From an uncultured Muribaculaceae bacterium (GTDB taxonomy: Bacteria > Bacteroidota > Bacteroidia > Bacteroidales > Muribaculaceae): DNA of 64,000 nt. The stretch spans positions 1 through 64,000 of the forward strand of contig CAJUSZ010000008.1 of assembly GCA_910589425.1 (NCBI GenBank). The letters run 5' to 3'. How positions within the stretch are numbered: the stretch's first letter is position 1; every line of letters starts with the position of its first letter. Made by a program: the position numbers and the translations under genes. Positions 10,488 through 19,730 of this stretch are shown in pieces. Below the pieces are notes generated by a model, which ran no database searches, was not told the origin of the DNA, and was given only the letters and a program-made list of their open reading frames with translations.

Positions 10488-10529
10488 AAGCCGGGGGTGG
10501 ACGAAAGAGTCCTGTCCCCGGCTTTTTTC
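10488..10529 (+). terminator. Intrinsic terminator after the 1770-aa protein gene
   Basis: GC-rich hairpin (AAGCCGGGG at 10488-10496 with CCCCGGCTT at 10516-10524) followed directly by a run of T, 20 bp past the stop codon. Confidence 0.9.
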
Positions 10530-10569
10530 GCGTGTGCAGTTAATGTAGATTAATTTATTGGCTATAAAA

Positions 10570-10600
10570 CTTGCAGATTAACAATATTTTGCTAACTTTG
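10570..10600 (+). promoter_or_regulatory. Promoter of the GLUG-repeat protein gene
   Basis: CTTG (10570-10573), 19-nt spacer, TAACTTTG (10593-10600): one mismatch to the Bacteroidota consensus. It gives a 5' UTR of about 95 nt to the start chosen at 10702. Confidence 0.75.
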
Positions 10601-10630
10601 CCAACAAAGGATTCATTCACGGTTTTAACT

Positions 10631-10677
10631 GCCTCCCCGCCGCGGCAATGATATCCGGGATTAAGCAAAGGGGAGGC
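10631..10677 (+). other. 5'-UTR hairpin
   Basis: Perfect 8-bp repeat GCCTCCCC (10631-10638) / GGGGAGGC (10670-10677) within the 5' UTR of the GLUG protein. The upstream in-frame ATG at 10648 lies inside the loop region, a further argument for the start at 10702. No T run follows, so it is not a terminator; a role in mRNA stability or translation is possible. Confidence 0.5.
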
Positions 10678-10701
10678 TCTCACTCATCACATATTTCTTC
10701 C

Positions 10702-13700
10702 ATGCATTACAAATCTATATTGATGGCAATGGCATTCGCTTCGGCATGGACAGCCCACGCTGCCGATCCGGCGCTGACGTTTGCAGGAAGCGGAACCCAG
10801 TCCGATCCGTGGCAGATTACCTCCCGCGCCGATGTCCTTGAGCTTGCCAGGGCTTGCAACGGAGACGGAACCATGACCGGAACCGCTTGCGGTCATTACG
10901 CGGGAAAATATTTCATACTTACTTCTGACATAGACATGTCGGGAGCGGAGGATTTCTACGGAATCGCTACTGCGCCGAAAGGGCAGTCTCCTGCCGTTAC
11001 ATTCAAGTTTCAGGGAAATTTCGACGGTAAAGGTCATACGATACGCAACATGACCATTTCCGGCGCGGAGTTTGATTCCGACGGTAAGGCACTTTCGTAT
11101 TCAAAAACCGGATCCCGAAAATATTGCGGCTTTTTCGGCACTCTCGAGGGAGCCGTGGTCTCGAATCTCAACATTGACTCGTCATGTTCGGTGGAAGGCT
11201 GGGGAGCCGTGGGTGCCATCGCAGGTCAGGCCAATGCCGGAACCACGATCACAGGTTGCAGTTCGGCGGCCGCAATAACGGCCTACGATCAGGATGCCGG
11301 CGGAATCGTAGGTTACCTAAACGGGGCAAAGGCTGCAACTACAAGCTCTCTGACCGATTGCTCATTCACCGGTAGCGTCCGGGCGGCCTACCGTTATGCC
11401 GGAGGCATAGCGGGCGAATGCAACTATTTCAAACTGACCGACTGCGTGAGCGTCGGGAAAGTTGAGATGTCAGGCTTCAATGCAGTCCGGGATAATGGCA
11501 AGCAGGAATACGGCGGCGGCATAGCCGGTGTGATAAAGAACGGTGAGGTGGCCGATTGCTTCAACGCCTCGGCTGTCTATGTAGCCGGAAAGTATGCCGG
11601 CGGCATAGTGGGCTGCATAGGCACCACATCGAATAATTCTTCGGGCAAGATCTCGGCGTGTGTGTCAATCGGATCTGTCGAGGCTGCCGACGACGCCACA
11701 TGCGGAGCTATAGCTGGATTTGCAAAAACATTGTCTCCCTCTCCGGTAAGTGCCAGCTGGTTCGACACCCAGCTCTGGAGCGGCAAGGGAATCAGCGGCA
11801 CAGTCGCCGATGGCGTAGGCGGAGTCGCCACCTCAAGAATGACCGACGGTAATCCTCTGGATGGACTGGCCGACGGGAAATGGACCTATGAAAAGGGTTT
11901 CTATCCCCGGTTCAAGAAACATGACAGCGAACTGATCCGTAAGGCAGCCGCTACTTATGTGGTTCTTTCAGACGGAGAGACTGCTTCGGACTTTTCCAAG
12001 CCGGCGCGCATAAGCACTGCGATGGCTTCCGTAACAGCGGCTATGGCTGTCGGGAAGGAATACACCGTGGCCAGCGGCCAGATCATACCTTCCGCCCCCG
12101 GAAACCTTACGCTCGACACCATCCGGCTGACCAACGGATCATACCGGATGAACATACCGGTGGTGAAGCCTCCGCGCCCGTTTGCCGGCTCCGGTACGGA
12201 AGCGGATCCTTATCTGATCAATGACAAGACAGATTTTCTCAATCTCGCCTCGTTGTGCAATGAGGTGGCTTCCGCCCATCAGGATGGGAAATGGTTCCGC
12301 CAGACGGCCGACATCGATTTCAAAGGGGTGGAGAATTTCACCGGTATAGCGGCGCGCAACAACGCGAAATATAATTCGACGCCGGCATATTATTTCGCCG
12401 GACACTACGACGGCGGTGGCTTCACGATAAGCAATCTGAAGATCGCCGGAATCGTCCGGGACGCATCCGGAGCCGTGGTCCACTACGGAACCATGGGCGG
12501 CAGCGTCATGAACGTGGGACTGTTCGGAGCGCTCAACAACGGCGGTACGGTTGAGAACGTGGTGATGGATTCATCCTGCTCGGTGGAAGGCTATCTTAAT
12601 GTGGGCGCCATCGCCGGATGGATAGGCGAGAACTGCAAGGTGCGCGGTTGTGTAAACGGAGCCACGGTGGTCTGCTATGACGATCACGGTGGCGGCATAG
12701 TCGGCTATGCCTATACATCGAAGATCAGACAAGGGATCGAGATCACCGGATGCGTCAACTATGGCGATGTCCTGGTCAATGATGATTCCGCCGGCGGCAT
12801 TGTAGGCGATTCGCGCGGCATAGTCAGCGACTGTGTGAACGGCGGCACCGTTATTTCCCGCTATTTCGACAGCTGTGTGAATGCGATCACAGCCCAGTCG
12901 CGCCGTGCCGGCGGCATAGCCGGCGGATCCACCGGCGACATCCTGAACTGTCTCAACCTCGGTCGTGTCTACGCCGACAGCGTTGTGGCAGGCGGAATTT
13001 CGGGCTTTAACTCGAATGCCATGATAGATGCCGACAAAGTTCGTGGCGGCCGCATCAACAATTGCATCAATGCAGGGCAGGTGTCGGCGAAAGATCTCAC
13101 CACGGCCGGTGCCATTGTCGGAGAGGATTTCCATACGGCCGGAACTGAGACTGCGGTGCTTTTCTCGAATACGTATTATGACAGCCAGTATTCCGGCGTT
13201 CTCGGAGCAGCCGGAATCGACAAGGAGGGGATCACACCTCTACCGACCGACAGCCTGACCGGCGGCGCGGCGCTTGATTCAATCGCCGGATATTTCAGCT
13301 GGACGGCAGGCTACTATCCGTTGCCTTCAGGAGTGTCTTCCAAAGAGATGGCCAAACGCATAGCCTCCACGTTTGTCAGGATGCCCGGGAAAGAGACCGC
13401 AGGCAACTTCGCGGCTCCGGCAACGATCAACACCGCAATGCCGCTTGAGGCAAGCCTTTCCGGCTCACAGGCTTTCTATATCGAGGACGGAATGGTCAAG
13501 ACCCATCCGGTGAGTGAGGTTTCACAGGCGGTGTTGAAGCTTGCCAATGGTGATTATATCCGTGAGATAGTACTGATCACCCTTCCCTCCGTGTTCTCCG
13601 GAGAGGGGACAGAGACAAGTCCTTATATAATCTCGACAGCGGACGACTTCAATAAAATCGGGCGGTTCATGTCTGAGAGCGGCTTCGATTTTGAAGACAG

Positions 13701-15594
13701 ATGGTTCTCGCTTACGGCTGATATTGATTTCACCAATGCCGGCGAATGTGTCAGTGCGGGTTCGTCCAACATGTTCTTCAACGGGACATTCGAGGGTAAC
13801 GGGCATACGCTTAAGAATTTCAAGACCGCTCCCGCGGATTCGGAGACAGATGTGGACAACGTAGGGCTTTTTGCAGGTATCGGCCCGCGGGGCATTCTCA
13901 GGAATCTGAAAGCATCGGGCGTCGAGATCAACGCGAACGCCAAAGGCGGAATATTCGCCGGTTCGCTTCAGGGAAGAATATCGGGATGCACCGCGGACGG
14001 CGCTTGCAAAGTATCCGTCGTGCCGGGGCGCCGTCATGGTTTCTCACCCGGATTCAAAGGAGAGAATGCCGGCGGAATAGCGGGCTATCTCGCTATGACA
14101 GCTCTGATTGAGAATTGCCGCAGCGGCGCCACAGTCTCGGCCCACAAGCAGGCTGGTGGCATAGCCGGCGGTACGGGCTATGACCGGGGAGCCGTGATAG
14201 CCAATTGTGTCAATGAAGGCACCGTAGGCGCGATAGCTCCGACGGAGGTCGAGGTGGTGGGCAATGAACCCACGACCAAGTATGTCGACGCTATGGCCGG
14301 CGGCATCGTCGGATGTCTCACGGGAGATGTCAGGAAATGCAGCAATTCCGGTACGGTTCTGGCCACGGTGTGCAATGTGGCCGGTGGCATAGTAGGCAAG
14401 GCTCTGTTTGAGGCCAATATAGATTCATGTGTCAACACCGGCGAGATTCAGGCCGGATGGCAATATGCCGGAGGAATCATCGGCAGCACATCCTCTTCGG
14501 GTGCTGGAAAGATGGGGACGCTTGTGTCCAACTGCGAGAACCGGGGAAAGATCTCTACTCTTTCCGGCGCGGGAGGCATAGCGGGCATCACGCAAAACGG
14601 CGCCAGGATCACCAACTCCGTAAATATCGCCGAGATCAAAGCCTCCGCACGCGCCGGCGGAATCGTTGGCCGGTCGCAGTCTCAGGTGGAGATAAGCGAT
14701 TGCCGCAACGCGGCCCGCATCACAGGTTCTCCGGCGGCAGGCATAGTGGGCGATGAATCCGACGGACTGCTGACCCTGAACCGTTGTTTCAACGCCGGGG
14801 ATGTGATAGTGGAGAGTCTCAACGGTAAAGCAGCCGGTATTCTCAATGTAGGAGAGGGGACAGCATCTGTCAATGACTGCTACAATGTGGCCTTGGTCAG
14901 CGGATCGAAATATGTAGGCGGCATCACGGGCTATGCCCTGAGTGCCAATTTGAAACGCTGCTACAACGCCGGAAAGGTGGTCTGCACGATCGAGAAAAAC
15001 GAGGAGAAATATGCAGGCAACATCTCCGGCACATCGACCGTCAGCGCCTCAAACTGCTATTATCTCAGCTGGCTACCTGTCTATGGTCTTGATTTCTCGA
15101 TCGGAGAAGCGCTTACAGACAGCGAGATGTGCGATTCGCGCTATCAGCTCGGCACGGAATATGTCTATTCCGACCGTTGTCTGCCACGTCTCGCACCGAC
15201 AGCCGAAACGGATCTGGCCAAGGTTTATTCCGTCTGGTATGCCCTTCCGGAGGGAGACAGCGAGGAGAATCTCAGGGGACGTCTGATGCTCGGTTCTCTC
15301 CCCGGAGTGGAGTGGAAAGCCGGCGGAATGCTGACGCTCGGCAACGGATGGGCTGAACCATCCGGCTATGGCGAGGGAACGCTTACAGCTTCTTGCGGGG
15401 ACTTCTCCCGGACATTGACATTCCAGTGTAACGACGGAAGCGGAGTGAACTCGGTTGATGCTGAAGATCCGCTAACAGTGCGCTGGTTCACCCCCGACGG
15501 CATTGAGGTGGCGGAGCCTGTCAAAGGAATGCTTCTTATCAGGATCAGCCGTGATTCGCGCGGTAACACCAACGCAATGAAGATAATATATTAA
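10702..15594 (+). CDS. Large secreted GLUG-repeat protein, three tandem blocks
   Basis: About 1630 aa from the start at 10702, preferred over the in-frame ATG at 10648 because it gives a clean signal peptide ending in WTAHA. Three homologous blocks of about 450 residues each open with the same module (F-G-G-T-SDP-I, then ADIDF/SDIDMS) at nucleotides near 10783, 12181 and 13594. Each block continues with many GLUG repeats (AGGIAG / GGIVG pattern every 20-30 residues). Such repeats form beta-helix-like stalks in bacterial surface adhesins. The C-terminal tail (VRWFTPDG, KGMLLI) is nearly the same as in the preceding 1770-aa protein, implying the same export and anchoring route. It has its own promoter. 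Ligand unknown. Confidence 0.85.
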   Translation: MHYKSILMAMAFASAWTAHAADPALTFAGSGTQSDPWQITSRADVLELARACNGDGTMTGTACGHYAGKYFILTSDIDMSGAEDFYGIATAPKGQSPAVTFKFQGNFDGKGHTIRNMTISGAEFDSDGKALSYSKTGSRKYCGFFGTLEGAVVSNLNIDSSCSVEGWGAVGAIAGQANAGTTITGCSSAAAITAYDQDAGGIVGYLNGAKAATTSSLTDCSFTGSVRAAYRYAGGIAGECNYFKLTDCVSVGKVEMSGFNAVRDNGKQEYGGGIAGVIKNGEVADCFNASAVYVAGKYAGGIVGCIGTTSNNSSGKISACVSIGSVEAADDATCGAIAGFAKTLSPSPVSASWFDTQLWSGKGISGTVADGVGGVATSRMTDGNPLDGLADGKWTYEKGFYPRFKKHDSELIRKAAATYVVLSDGETASDFSKPARISTAMASVTAAMAVGKEYTVASGQIIPSAPGNLTLDTIRLTNGSYRMNIPVVKPPRPFAGSGTEADPYLINDKTDFLNLASLCNEVASAHQDGKWFRQTADIDFKGVENFTGIAARNNAKYNSTPAYYFAGHYDGGGFTISNLKIAGIVRDASGAVVHYGTMGGSVMNVGLFGALNNGGTVENVVMDSSCSVEGYLNVGAIAGWIGENCKVRGCVNGATVVCYDDHGGGIVGYAYTSKIRQGIEITGCVNYGDVLVNDDSAGGIVGDSRGIVSDCVNGGTVISRYFDSCVNAITAQSRRAGGIAGGSTGDILNCLNLGRVYADSVVAGGISGFNSNAMIDADKVRGGRINNCINAGQVSAKDLTTAGAIVGEDFHTAGTETAVLFSNTYYDSQYSGVLGAAGIDKEGITPLPTDSLTGGAALDSIAGYFSWTAGYYPLPSGVSSKEMAKRIASTFVRMPGKETAGNFAAPATINTAMPLEASLSGSQAFYIEDGMVKTHPVSEVSQAVLKLANGDYIREIVLITLPSVFSGEGTETSPYIISTADDFNKIGRFMSESGFDFEDRWFSLTADIDFTNAGECVSAGSSNMFFNGTFEGNGHTLKNFKTAPADSETDVDNVGLFAGIGPRGILRNLKASGVEINANAKGGIFAGSLQGRISGCTADGACKVSVVPGRRHGFSPGFKGENAGGIAGYLAMTALIENCRSGATVSAHKQAGGIAGGTGYDRGAVIANCVNEGTVGAIAPTEVEVVGNEPTTKYVDAMAGGIVGCLTGDVRKCSNSGTVLATVCNVAGGIVGKALFEANIDSCVNTGEIQAGWQYAGGIIGSTSSSGAGKMGTLVSNCENRGKISTLSGAGGIAGITQNGARITNSVNIAEIKASARAGGIVGRSQSQVEISDCRNAARITGSPAAGIVGDESDGLLTLNRCFNAGDVIVESLNGKAAGILNVGEGTASVNDCYNVALVSGSKYVGGITGYALSANLKRCYNAGKVVCTIEKNEEKYAGNISGTSTVSASNCYYLSWLPVYGLDFSIGEALTDSEMCDSRYQLGTEYVYSDRCLPRLAPTAETDLAKVYSVWYALPEGDSEENLRGRLMLGSLPGVEWKAGGMLTLGNGWAEPSGYGEGTLTASCGDFSRTLTFQCNDGSGVNSVDAEDPLTVRWFTPDGIEVAEPVKGMLLIRISRDSRGNTNAMKIIY

Positions 15595-15615
15595 TCTATT
15601 TTATTCTGCATTCGT

Positions 15616-15645
15616 GCCGGGAGTCTTGATCGCAAGGCTCCCGGC
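15616..15645 (+). terminator. Hairpin after the GLUG protein gene, weak terminator
   Basis: GCCGGGAG (15616-15623) pairs perfectly with CTCCCGGC (15638-15645), 20 nt past the stop codon. No T run follows, so it may stabilise the 3' end rather than terminate. Confidence 0.4.
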
Positions 15646-15699
15646 TAACTGTTAAGGCTCCAATTTTTATGAGATGGGGCTTTAAATACATTGTCTGAT

Positions 15700-15730
15700 T
15701 TTGTCGATGCATAAAAGATTATTAATTTTG
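15700..15730 (+). promoter_or_regulatory. Consensus promoter of LRR leader RNA, copy 1
   Basis: TTTG (15700-15703), 19-nt spacer, TAATTTTG (15723-15730): an exact Bacteroidota promoter. The conserved RNA core begins about 10 nt downstream. Confidence 0.85.
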
Positions 15731-15734
15731 CAGA

Positions 15735-16040
15735 GCAAATCGGCGCGTTGTTGCGTCGACGGAAGATTACATCACCTGAGGCAATTCGGCCCGCAGGGGC
15801 TGAAAGTGATGGGACGGCTCTTCTTCCAAGTATCAACACATATCTGTGTCCCGTCTTACAGAACTATATGGATCTCCTCCCGGCGGACAAGTCCGTCAGG
15901 AGAAATGCCGGCTATTGTGAAATGTCAATGGATCGATAGCCTGAGACCGGATGGTTGCCGCCTGCTTCGGGATAGGATGGACTGGATTGACTTTCATTCG
16001 CGCGCAGGGCATGGCCACCGAGGCTGTGCCTCAGTTTTTT
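15735..16040 (+). ncRNA. Candidate structured leader RNA, copy 1 (upstream of LRR protein)
   Basis: About 305 nt between a consensus promoter and a terminator-like hairpin, directly upstream of an LRR gene. Its 5' core is homologous to the minus-strand leader at 54800-54944. Helices seen: H1 CGGCGC/GCGTCG (741-746/753-758, i.e. 15741 on); H2 GCCC/GGGC (15789-15792/15797-15800) with loop GCAG; P1 CATCAC (15770-15775) with GTGATG (15806-15811); P2 GATGGGAC (15808-15815) with GTCCCGTC (15848-15855). P1 and P2 share four bases, so they are mutually exclusive at full length. H1 and H2 keep pairing in copy 2 despite different bases. Reading frames inside it are not conserved between copies. It may be a riboswitch-like attenuator or a free sRNA. 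Confidence 0.6.
16020..16040 (+). terminator. Terminator-like hairpin ending leader RNA copy 1
   Basis: GAGGC-TGT-GCCTC followed by AGTTTTTT, ending 24 nt before the ATG at 16065. Such a placement would prematurely stop transcription unless antiterminated. The stem is short (5 bp) but all GC-rich except one pair. Confidence 0.6.
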
Positions 16041-16064
16041 AATAACATATTAATAATATTGGAT

Positions 16065-17291
16065 ATGAACATGATTTACAAAGAGATCAGAAAAATCAGT
16101 CTTTCATTGGCAATCGGCCTGTCGGCAATCAACATGTATGGTGCTGACGGCGATGCATTCACATTCGACGGAATCAAGTACACCGTCCTTTCCGAGGCAG
16201 CCGCTACTGCGGAAGTGGCAGCCGGCAACAAGGAGATAGGAGGAGCTGTAACTATTCCCGGCACGGTGAGCCATGGAAGCAACGAATACAAGGTCGTGGC
16301 CGTCGGCAGCGACGCCTTCTCATATAATGATGCGTTGACATCTGTAGTCATTCCGGAAGGGGTGGAGGAGATAAAGTATAATGCGTTTGAATGGTGCGAG
16401 TCTTTGACAGCTGTGGATCTGCCCGATGGACTGAAGACGATTTCGAATTATGCTTTCTCCGGATGCTATAAGATGCAGGCGGTGGATTTTCCGTCCACAC
16501 TTGTAGTGATCGGTAACTTTGCGTTTGATTCATGCCGTGCGTTGACGGAAATAGTCATCCCGGACAGCGTAACGACTATCGGAACTGACGCTTTCTACAA
16601 TTGCAGTAAAGTGGAGACTGTATGGTTAGGCAGCGGCGTGAAAGAGTTGGGATACGGATCATTCGGAAGCATGGATTCGCTCAAAAAGTTCTACATAGCT
16701 TGTCAGACTCCTCCTGCCTTTACAGGCGCCGCCGAGGATCCGTTTATTGATACCTATACGGCAACGCTTTATGTCCCCCGCGGATGCAAAGGCCGTTATG
16801 AGGGCGGAGTGTTCGCTTCGATATGGCAGTCAAGGTTCAAGACAATCAAGGAATATGATTTCCCGGTTCCGGTCAAGACCCTGGCTCTCGACAGGGAGAG
16901 CGCCGAGATAAGTGTTGACGATGTGATAACGCTTGTGGCCACGCTGACTCCGGAAGACGCCACGGATAAAACCCTTGTCTGGACAAGCAGCGACGAAAAA
17001 ATCGCTACAGTCAGCCAGACCGGCGAAGTAACGGCCATTGCCGAAGGTGAGGCTGTGATAACAGTGAAGACATCGGACGGCAGCAATCTCTCCGCGCAGT
17101 GTGTGGTTAAGGTTTTGCCTCTTGTCGGAGTGGGCGTTGAAACCGTAGGGGTAGAGGATGGAACAGTCAGGATATATACGCCTGGAGGAGTAATGGTGTT
17201 CGAGGGCGACCGTAATGCCTGGACTCCATCTTCGTCAGGCCTGTATATAATGGAAAAGAACGGCCACGCTGAAAAAATTATGGTGCGCTGA
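16065..17291 (+). CDS. Secreted BspA-like leucine-rich-repeat protein with Ig-like (Big_2) domain
   Basis: About 409 aa from the ATG at 16065 (a second Met is 6 nt further). The longer in-frame extension to 15951 would run through the leader RNA and its terminator. A signal peptide ends near residue 23 (SAINMYGA). LRR_5/BspA-type repeats follow over about residues 50-245, with the pattern I-P-V-I-AF-C (VVIPEGVEEIKYNAF, VIGNFAFDSC). Next come a bacterial Ig-like Big_2 domain (about 265-350, VWTSSDEKIATVSQTGEVTA) and a sorting-type tail (VRIYTPGGVMVFEG, GLYIMEKNG) resembling that of the frameshifted LRR gene at 53284. Likely a surface adhesin; the ligand is unknown. The 5' UTR is the structured leader described separately. 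Confidence 0.85.
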   Translation: MNMIYKEIRKISLSLAIGLSAINMYGADGDAFTFDGIKYTVLSEAAATAEVAAGNKEIGGAVTIPGTVSHGSNEYKVVAVGSDAFSYNDALTSVVIPEGVEEIKYNAFEWCESLTAVDLPDGLKTISNYAFSGCYKMQAVDFPSTLVVIGNFAFDSCRALTEIVIPDSVTTIGTDAFYNCSKVETVWLGSGVKELGYGSFGSMDSLKKFYIACQTPPAFTGAAEDPFIDTYTATLYVPRGCKGRYEGGVFASIWQSRFKTIKEYDFPVPVKTLALDRESAEISVDDVITLVATLTPEDATDKTLVWTSSDEKIATVSQTGEVTAIAEGEAVITVKTSDGSNLSAQCVVKVLPLVGVGVETVGVEDGTVRIYTPGGVMVFEGDRNAWTPSSSGLYIMEKNGHAEKIMVR

Positions 17292-17332
17292 CCGGAATAT
17301 CCGGCAAACCGGGCCGTCCGGCCTGCATCTTC

Positions 17333-17374
17333 ACGCGCCTCTGCTTTGGAATGGCAGCGGAGGCGCGTCCTTTT
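17333..17374 (+). terminator. Intrinsic terminator of the LRR gene
   Basis: A 13-bp inverted repeat with one G-T pair (17333-17345 with 17356-17368) followed by CCTTTT, 40 bp past the stop codon. Confidence 0.8.
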
Positions 17375-17432
17375 ACCGTGTAAATTTTGCTTGGCCGATA
17401 GCGAAGGAGAACTTCGATTGGGAATTTTTTTG

Positions 17433-17440
17433 TAACTTTG
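17433..17440 (+). promoter_or_regulatory. Candidate -7 box of metG
   Basis: TAACTTTG matches the -7 consensus, 56 bp before the metG ATG. No convincing TTTG at 19-21 nt upstream. Confidence 0.5.
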
Positions 17441-17495
17441 CATCTTCATTAACCCGCATGGCTATTTGATAGTCTGAGAAATACTTATCGGTAAA

Positions 17496-19535
17496 ATGGA
17501 AAAGAATTTCAAAAGAACGCTTGTAACCACCGCGCTTCCGTATGCCAACGGACCGGTACACATCGGCCATCTGGCCGGTGTCTATGTCCCCGCCGACATC
17601 TATGTGCGCTATCTCCGTCTGAAGGGCGAGGAAGTGCTTTTCATCGGCGGCAGCGATGAGCATGGTGTGCCAATCACCATAAAGGCAAAGGCAGAGGGTG
17701 TAACGCCGCAGGATATAGTGGATCGTTACCATAATATAATAAAGGATAGCTTCGGGGAACTCGGCATCTCGTTTGATGTCTATGGACGCACCACATCCGA
17801 GACCCACCGCAAGATGGCTTCCGACTTCTTCCGCCGCCTTTACGACAAGGGTGAGTTTGTGGAGAAATCGTCCGAGCAGCTCTACGACGAGCAGGCAGGT
17901 CAGTTTCTTGCCGACCGCTATGTAACCGGGACATGCCCCCATTGCGGCAACGAGCATGCCTACGGCGACCAGTGCGAGGCCTGCGGTACAAGTCTCAATG
18001 CCACTGATCTGATCAATCCCCGCTCTGCTATCACCGGCAATGTCCCTGTGATGCGCGAGACATCCCACTGGTATCTCCCCCTCGACAAATGGGAGCCGCG
18101 CCTGCGCGAGTGGATTCTGGAAGAGCATAAGGAATGGAAACCCAATGTCTACGGCCAGTGCAAATCGTGGCTCGACCTCGGATTGCAGCCCAGGGCGGTG
18201 AGCCGCGATCTCGACTGGGGAATATCCGTGCCTGTGGAGGGAGCCGAGGGGAAAGTCCTTTATGTATGGTTCGACGCCCCGATCGGATATATATCGAACA
18301 CGGTGGATTGCGTAGGCGACGACTGGACAAAATGGTGGAAAGATCCCGAAACCCGTATGCTTCATTTCATCGGCAAGGACAACATCGTGTTCCACTGCAT
18401 CGTTTTCCCTGCAATGCTCATGGCCGACGGGACATATAATCTCCCCGATAATGTTCCGGCTAACGAATTCCTTAATCTTGAGGACGACAAAATCTCCACA
18501 TCGCGCAATTGGGCCGTGTGGCTCCACGAATATCTCCGTGAGCTTCCGGGCAAACAGGACACGCTGCGCTATGTGCTGACGGCCAACGCACCCGAGACGA
18601 AAGACAATAATTTCACATGGAAAGATTTCCAGACCCGCAATAATTCCGAACTTGTGGCCATCCTAGGCAACTTCATCAACCGTGCCGTGGTTCTTGCCGG
18701 AAAGTATTACGACGGTAAAGTGCCCGAAGCCGGGGAATTTACGGATTTCGACCGCGCCACGATGGATGAGATTGCCCGCGCTGTGGCAGCTGTGGGAGAG
18801 AATCTCGACAATTTCAAGTTCCGCGAGGCTCTCCGCGAGGCAATGAATGTGGCCCGTGCCGGCAATAAGTATCTTGCCGATTCCGAGCCTTGGAAGCTTG
18901 CCAAGACCGATCCTGAGCGTGTAGGCACGATTCTCAATCTTGCGCTCCAGATATGCGCTGACCTTGCGGTTGTCTTTGAGCCGTTCCTTCCGTTCATGTC
19001 GGAAAAGCTCTGCCGCATGCTCGGCCTTGAAAGCCTGGGCTGGGATATGGCCGGACGGTTCGATCTGCTTCCGGCCGGACGCCAGCTCGGAGAAGTGGAG
19101 CTGCTGTTCGAGAAAATAGAGGATTCGACGGTGGAATTTCAGGTAAACAAACTTCTCGAGGCGAAGAAGCAGAACCAGCTGGCGGCATGGAAGCCGGCGC
19201 CAGTCAAGGAAAATGTTGATTTCCCTACGTATGAGAAGCTCGACATTCGTGTGGGACGCGTGCTTGAGTGCGAGAAGGTGAAAAAGGCCGACAAACTCCT
19301 CCGCTTCCTTATCGATGACGGAATGGAGAAGCGTACCATCGTGAGCGGCATAGCAAAGCACTATGCCCCGGAAGATCTGATAGGGAAAGAAGTCTGCTTC
19401 ATAGCTAATTTTGAGCCCCGCAAACTCAAAGGTATAGTTTCTGAAGGAATGATCCTTTCGGCCGAGGACGCTGACGGACGCCTTGTGGTCATAGGCCCTC
19501 AGGGAGAAGTCGCTCCCGGTTCGACAGTGGGATAG
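17496..19535 (+). CDS. metG: Methionyl-tRNA synthetase
   Basis: Charges tRNA-Met and initiator tRNA with methionine. The 679-aa product is a class I synthetase with the HIGH motif at 22-25 (VHIGH) and a KMSKS-equivalent KISTS starting at Lys332. A four-cysteine zinc knuckle lies near 147-162 (CPHC...CEAC), as in the E. coli-type MetG1 subgroup, followed by the helical anticodon-binding domain. A C-terminal OB-fold tRNA-binding domain of Trbp111 type (about 575-679, KLDIRVGRVLECEKV) provides dimerisation and tRNA affinity. Length is as expected. The gene stands alone between two terminators, with its own -7 box. Identification is secure. Confidence 0.97.
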   Translation: MEKNFKRTLVTTALPYANGPVHIGHLAGVYVPADIYVRYLRLKGEEVLFIGGSDEHGVPITIKAKAEGVTPQDIVDRYHNIIKDSFGELGISFDVYGRTTSETHRKMASDFFRRLYDKGEFVEKSSEQLYDEQAGQFLADRYVTGTCPHCGNEHAYGDQCEACGTSLNATDLINPRSAITGNVPVMRETSHWYLPLDKWEPRLREWILEEHKEWKPNVYGQCKSWLDLGLQPRAVSRDLDWGISVPVEGAEGKVLYVWFDAPIGYISNTVDCVGDDWTKWWKDPETRMLHFIGKDNIVFHCIVFPAMLMADGTYNLPDNVPANEFLNLEDDKISTSRNWAVWLHEYLRELPGKQDTLRYVLTANAPETKDNNFTWKDFQTRNNSELVAILGNFINRAVVLAGKYYDGKVPEAGEFTDFDRATMDEIARAVAAVGENLDNFKFREALREAMNVARAGNKYLADSEPWKLAKTDPERVGTILNLALQICADLAVVFEPFLPFMSEKLCRMLGLESLGWDMAGRFDLLPAGRQLGEVELLFEKIEDSTVEFQVNKLLEAKKQNQLAAWKPAPVKENVDFPTYEKLDIRVGRVLECEKVKKADKLLRFLIDDGMEKRTIVSGIAKHYAPEDLIGKEVCFIANFEPRKLKGIVSEGMILSAEDADGRLVVIGPQGEVAPGSTVG

Positions 19536-19570
19536 ACTTGACAGTAGAAATTAATCGGGATATAAAACCG

Positions 19571-19606
19571 GAGGTCGCCTGTGTAATCAGGTGGCCTCTG
19601 TTTTTA
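19571..19606 (+). terminator. Intrinsic terminator of metG
   Basis: An 11-bp hairpin (19571-19581 with 19588-19598, two G-T pairs) followed by TGTTTTT, 36 bp past the metG stop. Confidence 0.85.
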
Positions 19607-19730
19607 CTGGCTTATGCATTTTTGATCTCCCCCAAAAGGTTATAAAAAGGTGTATAAGGTGTGAGGTTTTGCAGCTTTTATTCATCTTGACTTAATCTGG
19701 AATAAAAATAGATAAAAAACTGTGGAATTA

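Noticed and set aside
15748..15939. 63-codon frame inside leader RNA copy 1
   Set aside because: Not conserved in copy 2, where only pairing and short blocks are kept.
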